Shown here: positions 60,839-64,000 of the stretch, one piece after another | Numbering within the stretch: position 1 is the stretch's first letter | Layout: each line of letters opens with the position of its first letter | Assembly (NCBI RefSeq): GCF_963515715.1 | Contig: NZ_CAUPZS010000003.1 | Location: forward strand, 124,001 to 188,000 | DNA length: 64,000 nt | Origin: Clostridium_AW sp963515715 | GTDB lineage: Bacteria > Bacillota > Clostridia > Clostridiales > Clostridiaceae | Direction of reading: 5' to 3' | The notes under the pieces: model-generated | Databases searched by the model: none | Told to the model about the DNA's origin: nothing | The model's input: the letters and a program-made list of their open reading frames with translations, nothing else | Program-made: the position numbers and the translations under genes

Positions 60839-61597
60839 TTAATTGAATAAGTGTTTTATTAACTCTTCTTTATTTCTATATAAATTTTTATAATCTATTT
60901 TTTTTCTATCTATTATAATAACCCATATTCCTTCATCTAAGGCAGATTTTATTTTTTCTTCAGTGCCACCCTCTATTCCGCTATCTTTCATTATAATAGC
61001 TTTAGCATTGTAGTTTTTTATAAAAGCTCTATTTAACTCATAACTAACAGGTCCTTTAATAGCCACTAAATCATCTAATTTAATACCTAAAGAATAACAT
61101 TCTTCCATAACCTTTAATGAAGGTAATACTCTATGAATCATTCTATTTTCTACACCTAAATTTAATATTTTATCTAAATTTCTGCTTCCTGTAGTATTTA
61201 AAATATTTCCATCTATATCTTTTAAATTTTTATAAAGTTCTGAATAATCTTCTACTAAAATTACTTTTTCGTATTTTGCAAATTTATCTACTACACTTTC
61301 CCTTTCAAATCTTATGTATTCAATGGATAGTTCTTCACATACCTCCATAAGATTTTTGCTTACATCTATTGCATATGGATGAGTAGCATCAATTAATATG
61401 TTGATTTTGTTTCTAGAAAAAGTCTCAATCATTTCTTCTTTTGTTAAGGGTTTATTATTTAATATCTTATATTTATAGTCCTTCAAAAGCTCCCCACCAT
61501 ATTCTGTGGCTGTAGATACAAAAATGTCATCAGTATATTCATTTAATAACCCTAATATTTCTTTACCTTCCGAAGTACCGCTTATTAATCCAATCAT
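60839..61597 (-). CDS. cbiJ: cobalt-precorrin-6A reductase
   Basis: A 252-residue CbiJ/CobK: LISGTSEGKEILGLL at the start, LIDATHPYAIDVSKN, YIRFERESVV, NTTGSRNLDKI, VAIKGPVSYELNRAFI and IIMKDSGIEGGTEEKI. It reduces the corrin macrocycle during cobyrinic acid synthesis. The ATG at 61595-61597 is chosen, with AAAGGG upstream; a longer frame runs into the repeat-rich gap before cbiH. Confidence 0.93.
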   Translation of the reverse strand: MIGLISGTSEGKEILGLLNEYTDDIFVSTATEYGGELLKDYKYKILNNKPLTKEEMIETFSRNKINILIDATHPYAIDVSKNLMEVCEELSIEYIRFERESVVDKFAKYEKVILVEDYSELYKNLKDIDGNILNTTGSRNLDKILNLGVENRMIHRVLPSLKVMEECYSLGIKLDDLVAIKGPVSYELNRAFIKNYNAKAIIMKDSGIEGGTEEKIKSALDEGIWVIIIDRKKIDYKNLYRNKEELIKHLFN

Positions 61598-61613
61598 TTT
61601 ATCACCAACCCTT

Positions 61614-61748
61614 TGGAGTGAAGAATGCAAAGTTAAAAGTGAAGAGTTATGGTGAAAATTCCCCCGAAATTTTTCAAACTATATATCTATAGAAATTCCA
61701 AAGGAATTTCATCCTTTATTCTTCATTCTTAATTCTTCACTTTTCACT
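61614..61748. repeat. MITE-like inverted-repeat element between cbiH and cbiJ
   Basis: The left end has AGTGAAGAATGC and AAAAGTGAAGAG; the right end is rich in the complement (ATTCTTCATTCTTAATTCTTCAC). In the middle is a perfect hairpin GAAATTCC-AAA-GGAATTTC (61692-61710). Similar GAAGAATTAAG-type sequence lies at 62490-62517. Confidence 0.45.
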
Positions 61749-61753
61749 AAAAA

Positions 61754-62470
61754 TTATAAAGAGTATCCTCTTGGCGTTACAAACTTGCCATCTTTAATGT
61801 AGCTTCCACTATTTCCTATTATTACTATGGAGAACATATCTACTATGCTGTCATCAAAGCTATCTAGTGTGAATAGGTTGATTTCTTCTCCATCTCTAAG
61901 TGCATTTTTAACCACTCCTACTGGAGTATTCCCTTTTCTATGTTTCTTTATAATATCAATACACTCTCTTAAATAATGTGGTCTCCCATGGCTTCTAGGA
62001 TTGTAAAGAGATATAACAAAATCCCCTTCTGCTGCAAGTTCCACTCTCTTTTTTATAAGTTCATATGGGGTCATTAAATCACTTAAACTTATATTACAAT
62101 TATCATGCATTAATGGGGAACCTAGTACTGAAGCTGCTGAAGATGACGCTGTTATTCCTGGAATTATTTCTACTTCTTCGTCTTTTTTCATCTCTAAAAT
62201 AAGTCCTGCCATTCCATATATTCCTGCATCTCCCGTGCTAACAATAGAAACTACTTTTTCTCTTGCAATTTCTAAAGCTCTTTCACACCTTTCCACTTCC
62301 CCTTTCATGCCAGTTGAAACTATCTCTTTATCCTTAATCAATGGTTCAATAAAATCTATATATTTTGTATATCCTACAATTACTTCACTTTCTTCTATTA
62401 CCTCTTTAGCTCTAGCTGTCATATGTCCCAATCCGCCTGGACCAATTCCTACTACATATAATTTTCCCAA
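61754..62470 (-). CDS. cbiH: cobalt-precorrin-3B C17-methyltransferase
   Basis: A 238-residue SAM-dependent methyltransferase of the CbiH/CobJ family, which causes ring contraction. Features are YVVGIGPGGLGHMTARAKEVIEE, VIVGYTKYIDFI, VSIVSTGDAGIYGMAGLILE, IPGITASSSAASVLGSPLMHDNCNISLSDLMTPYE and SLYNPRSHGRPHYL. It lies 45 bases after cbiG, in the same operon; AAAGG precedes the ATG. Confidence 0.95.
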   Translation of the reverse strand: MGKLYVVGIGPGGLGHMTARAKEVIEESEVIVGYTKYIDFIEPLIKDKEIVSTGMKGEVERCERALEIAREKVVSIVSTGDAGIYGMAGLILEMKKDEEVEIIPGITASSSAASVLGSPLMHDNCNISLSDLMTPYELIKKRVELAAEGDFVISLYNPRSHGRPHYLRECIDIIKKHRKGNTPVGVVKNALRDGEEINLFTLDSFDDSIVDMFSIVIIGNSGSYIKDGKFVTPRGYSL

Positions 62471-62489
62471 AATAATCCACCTTTCCTTT

Positions 62490-62517
62490 TCACTCTTCTC
62501 TCTTAATTCTTCATTCT
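62490..62517. repeat. GAAGAATTAAG-type intergenic repeat
   Basis: Minus-strand AGAATGAAGAATTAAGAGAG fills most of the gap between cbiG and cbiH and resembles the ends of the element at 61614-61748. Confidence 0.4.
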
Positions 62518-63517
62518 AAATAATTCCAATGCAAAGTGTCATTCCGTTTAATTTCAATTTTCCAGTTATAAAAGTTCCATTTTGAAGTTCAACACAGGGT
62601 TCACATACAGTTCTTACTCCTATGGTTTGTTCTACAAAGTCGCTCCCTTTAAATTTATGATCTATATTTTTTATATCCTCTATATTAAAAATGTTGAGAT
62701 CACATTTTAAAAAGATACTTAAATCTTTCATAGCTTTTTCATCTTTTTTTACTTCTACAGTTCCAATAGACTTTACTCCTTGTAAGTCTAAATTATTATC
62801 CATTAAAACTTCTACAACCCTTTTTCTCATATCTTCAGAATGAAAGTCTTTTCTACATCCTATCCCTAAAACTACATTTCTTCTTATCAACTTCAGTATT
62901 TTAGCTTGAGGATTTTTTATTTTTTCCTTCTCAATCCAACAGGATCTATTCTTATTTGTTACATATACAATACCTGCGGCCCCTTCTAAATCTGAACTAT
63001 AGCCTTTAGGTATTGGTATAATATTATCTTCATCTTTAAAATAAACTTTTTCTCCACGAACTAAAAGAGCAGCTATATCTTTAGCATCTTTTAAATCTTC
63101 TATCACTAAGTCGTTTTTTTTCGCCACCATATCAGGAGCTTCAATCCCTAAGGAGTCTGTAGCAGTGGTAATTACAGGAATAGATTTTAGTATGTTTGAA
63201 ATTGTTATAGCTAATTCATTTGCACCACCTAGATGACCACTTAAGAGGCTTATGACGAATTTCCCAGAATTATCGATAGTTAGCACTGCCGGGTCTTCGT
63301 CCTTCTTTTTTATATATGGTGCTATTGCCCTAACTGCTATGCCTGTTGAGGTGATAAAAATTACCCCCTCATAATTTTCCATTGCTTTTTTTACTACTTC
63401 CTTAAAATTAAAATTATCATCCTTTTCCTTTGAAAAAATATCTATAGAAATATATTTTTTAATCTTTTCACAGATTAAATCTCCATTCTTAGTTATAGTT
63501 ATAGCTGCTATATTCAT
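62516..63517 (-). CDS. cbiG: cobalt-precorrin-5A hydrolase
   Basis: A 333-residue CbiG, which opens the delta-lactone and releases acetaldehyde. Family signatures are FITSTGIAVRAIAPYIKKKDEDPAVLTIDNSGKFVISLLSGHLGGANELA, ITTATDSLGIEAPDMVAK and, in the C-terminal domain, VVLGIGCRKDF. The start overlaps the cbiF stop by one base (TAATG), so the two are translationally coupled. Confidence 0.96.
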   Translation of the reverse strand: MNIAAITITKNGDLICEKIKKYISIDIFSKEKDDNFNFKEVVKKAMENYEGVIFITSTGIAVRAIAPYIKKKDEDPAVLTIDNSGKFVISLLSGHLGGANELAITISNILKSIPVITTATDSLGIEAPDMVAKKNDLVIEDLKDAKDIAALLVRGEKVYFKDEDNIIPIPKGYSSDLEGAAGIVYVTNKNRSCWIEKEKIKNPQAKILKLIRRNVVLGIGCRKDFHSEDMRKRVVEVLMDNNLDLQGVKSIGTVEVKKDEKAMKDLSIFLKCDLNIFNIEDIKNIDHKFKGSDFVEQTIGVRTVCEPCVELQNGTFITGKLKLNGMTLCIGII

Positions 63518-64000
63518 TACTCTTCTGCCTTTCTAAACATGTGGGTAAAGCTCTTATCATATAGCAAACTTTTTGAGTATTCACAGTCTATAAATTCTCC
63601 TACAAGGATTTGAGCACACTTTGTAATATTAGCTTCTTTAACCTTCTCTGCTATATCATCTAACGTACCTAGTATAATTCTTTGGTCTTCCCAAGTTGCT
63701 CTTTCTACTACCGCTATAGGTACATTTTTGCCGTATCCTTTTCTTAATTTTTCTACTACTTTTTCTATCATGCTTATAGATAGGAATATAGCCATAGAAG
63801 CTCCAACACTTGCTAATTTCTCTAAATCTTCTGTTGCAGGTACTGGTGTTCTTCCTTCTACCCTAGTAAGAATTAAAGTTTGTGTTACATTTGGTAAAGT
63901 AAATTCCCTTTGTATTGCCGCTGCTGCTGCAAAACATGAACTTACCCCAGGAATTATTTCATACTTTATATTATGTTTGTCTAATTCATCCATCTGTTCT
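63517..64000 (-). CDS. cbiF: cobalt-precorrin-4 C11-methyltransferase (partial, N-terminus outside window)
   Basis: About 161 C-terminal residues of a CbiF/CobM methyltransferase are visible; the N-terminal half with the SAM-binding GxGxG loop lies beyond the right edge. Visible motifs are IKYEIIPGVSSCFAAAAAIQREFTLPNVTQTLILTRVEGRTPVP and IAVVERATWEDQRIILGTLDDI, both characteristic of CbiF. It is the first visible gene of the cbi operon. Confidence 0.94.
   Translation of the reverse strand, partial: EQMDELDKHNIKYEIIPGVSSCFAAAAAIQREFTLPNVTQTLILTRVEGRTPVPATEDLEKLASVGASMAIFLSISMIEKVVEKLRKGYGKNVPIAVVERATWEDQRIILGTLDDIAEKVKEANITKCAQILVGEFIDCEYSKSLLYDKSFTHMFRKAEE

Noticed and set aside
1..64000. 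CRISPR arrays, prophage genes, rRNA operons or complete insertion sequences
   Set aside because: No regularly spaced direct repeats, phage structural genes, transposases or rRNA sequences were seen.

Overview
The window is AT-rich, densely coded DNA with strong GGAGG-type ribosome binding sites. It contains a sporulation gene (SpoIIP-like), a BrnQ carrier, anaerobic (cbi-type) cobalamin synthesis genes, a T-box, cobalamin and TPP riboswitches and cell-wall-binding-repeat-2 (CWB2) surface proteins. Together these point to an anaerobic, spore-forming Firmicute close to Clostridium cluster I. Species cannot be fixed from the sequence alone. No prophage, CRISPR array, rRNA or intact insertion sequence was seen.

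Layout. 1-2452: a [NiFe]-hydrogenase operon (cytochrome b5-like protein, small subunit, large subunit cut by the left edge). 2615-4180: a short MutS-like ATPase. 4352-9926: a sigma-54 island with CoA-transferase, GntP permease, MaoC hydratase and a PAS/AAA+ activator, with two -24/-12 promoters and three evenly spaced palindromes. 10035-12626: a YtrA-type GntR regulator with an ABC-2 exporter. 12725-16256: SIMPL protein, SDR, formimidoylglutamase, DUF3892 protein, TrmB. 16326-21405: ABC-2 exporter with a two-component system. 21426-28443: M50 protease, a propeller protein, a phosphodiester glycosidase, PhoH2, tRNA-Glu, BrnQ and a class I amidotransferase. 28457-32562: PduX and, divergently, a cobalamin-riboswitch-controlled btuFCD operon. 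32586-39743: DUF3793 protein, T-box/asnA, patatin-like lipase, SpoIIP-like protein, thiW with an unusual long leader, and phosphoglucomutase. 40403-57097: a cobalamin-riboswitch-controlled surface operon. 57188-64000: cobalamin synthesis and salvage genes, cut by the right edge.

The most interesting system is the 40.4-57.1 kb operon. Behind one cobalamin riboswitch and its terminator it encodes a DUF4430 lipoprotein, a CWB2-anchored DUF4430 protein, a complete dedicated ECF transporter (T, fused A-A, S), and three secreted proteins built from alpha/alpha-toroid modules with or without DUF4430 domains. An alpha/alpha barrel plus a DUF4430-type beta domain is the architecture of the mammalian cobalamin carriers intrinsic factor and transcobalamin. 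I infer a Gram-positive surface system that captures corrinoids and hands them to an ECF importer. It lies next to cbi genes, CblT/CblS and two corrinoid adenosyltransferases, and is separate from the btuFCD importer.

The second notable object is the thiW leader. A canonical TPP riboswitch and terminator are followed by a second, TPP-like aptamer closed by its own 13-bp stem. Its thiamine-side half is conserved, but its pyrophosphate-side half is remodelled. It is followed by a long hairpin and a three-way-junction element just before the thiW ribosome binding site.
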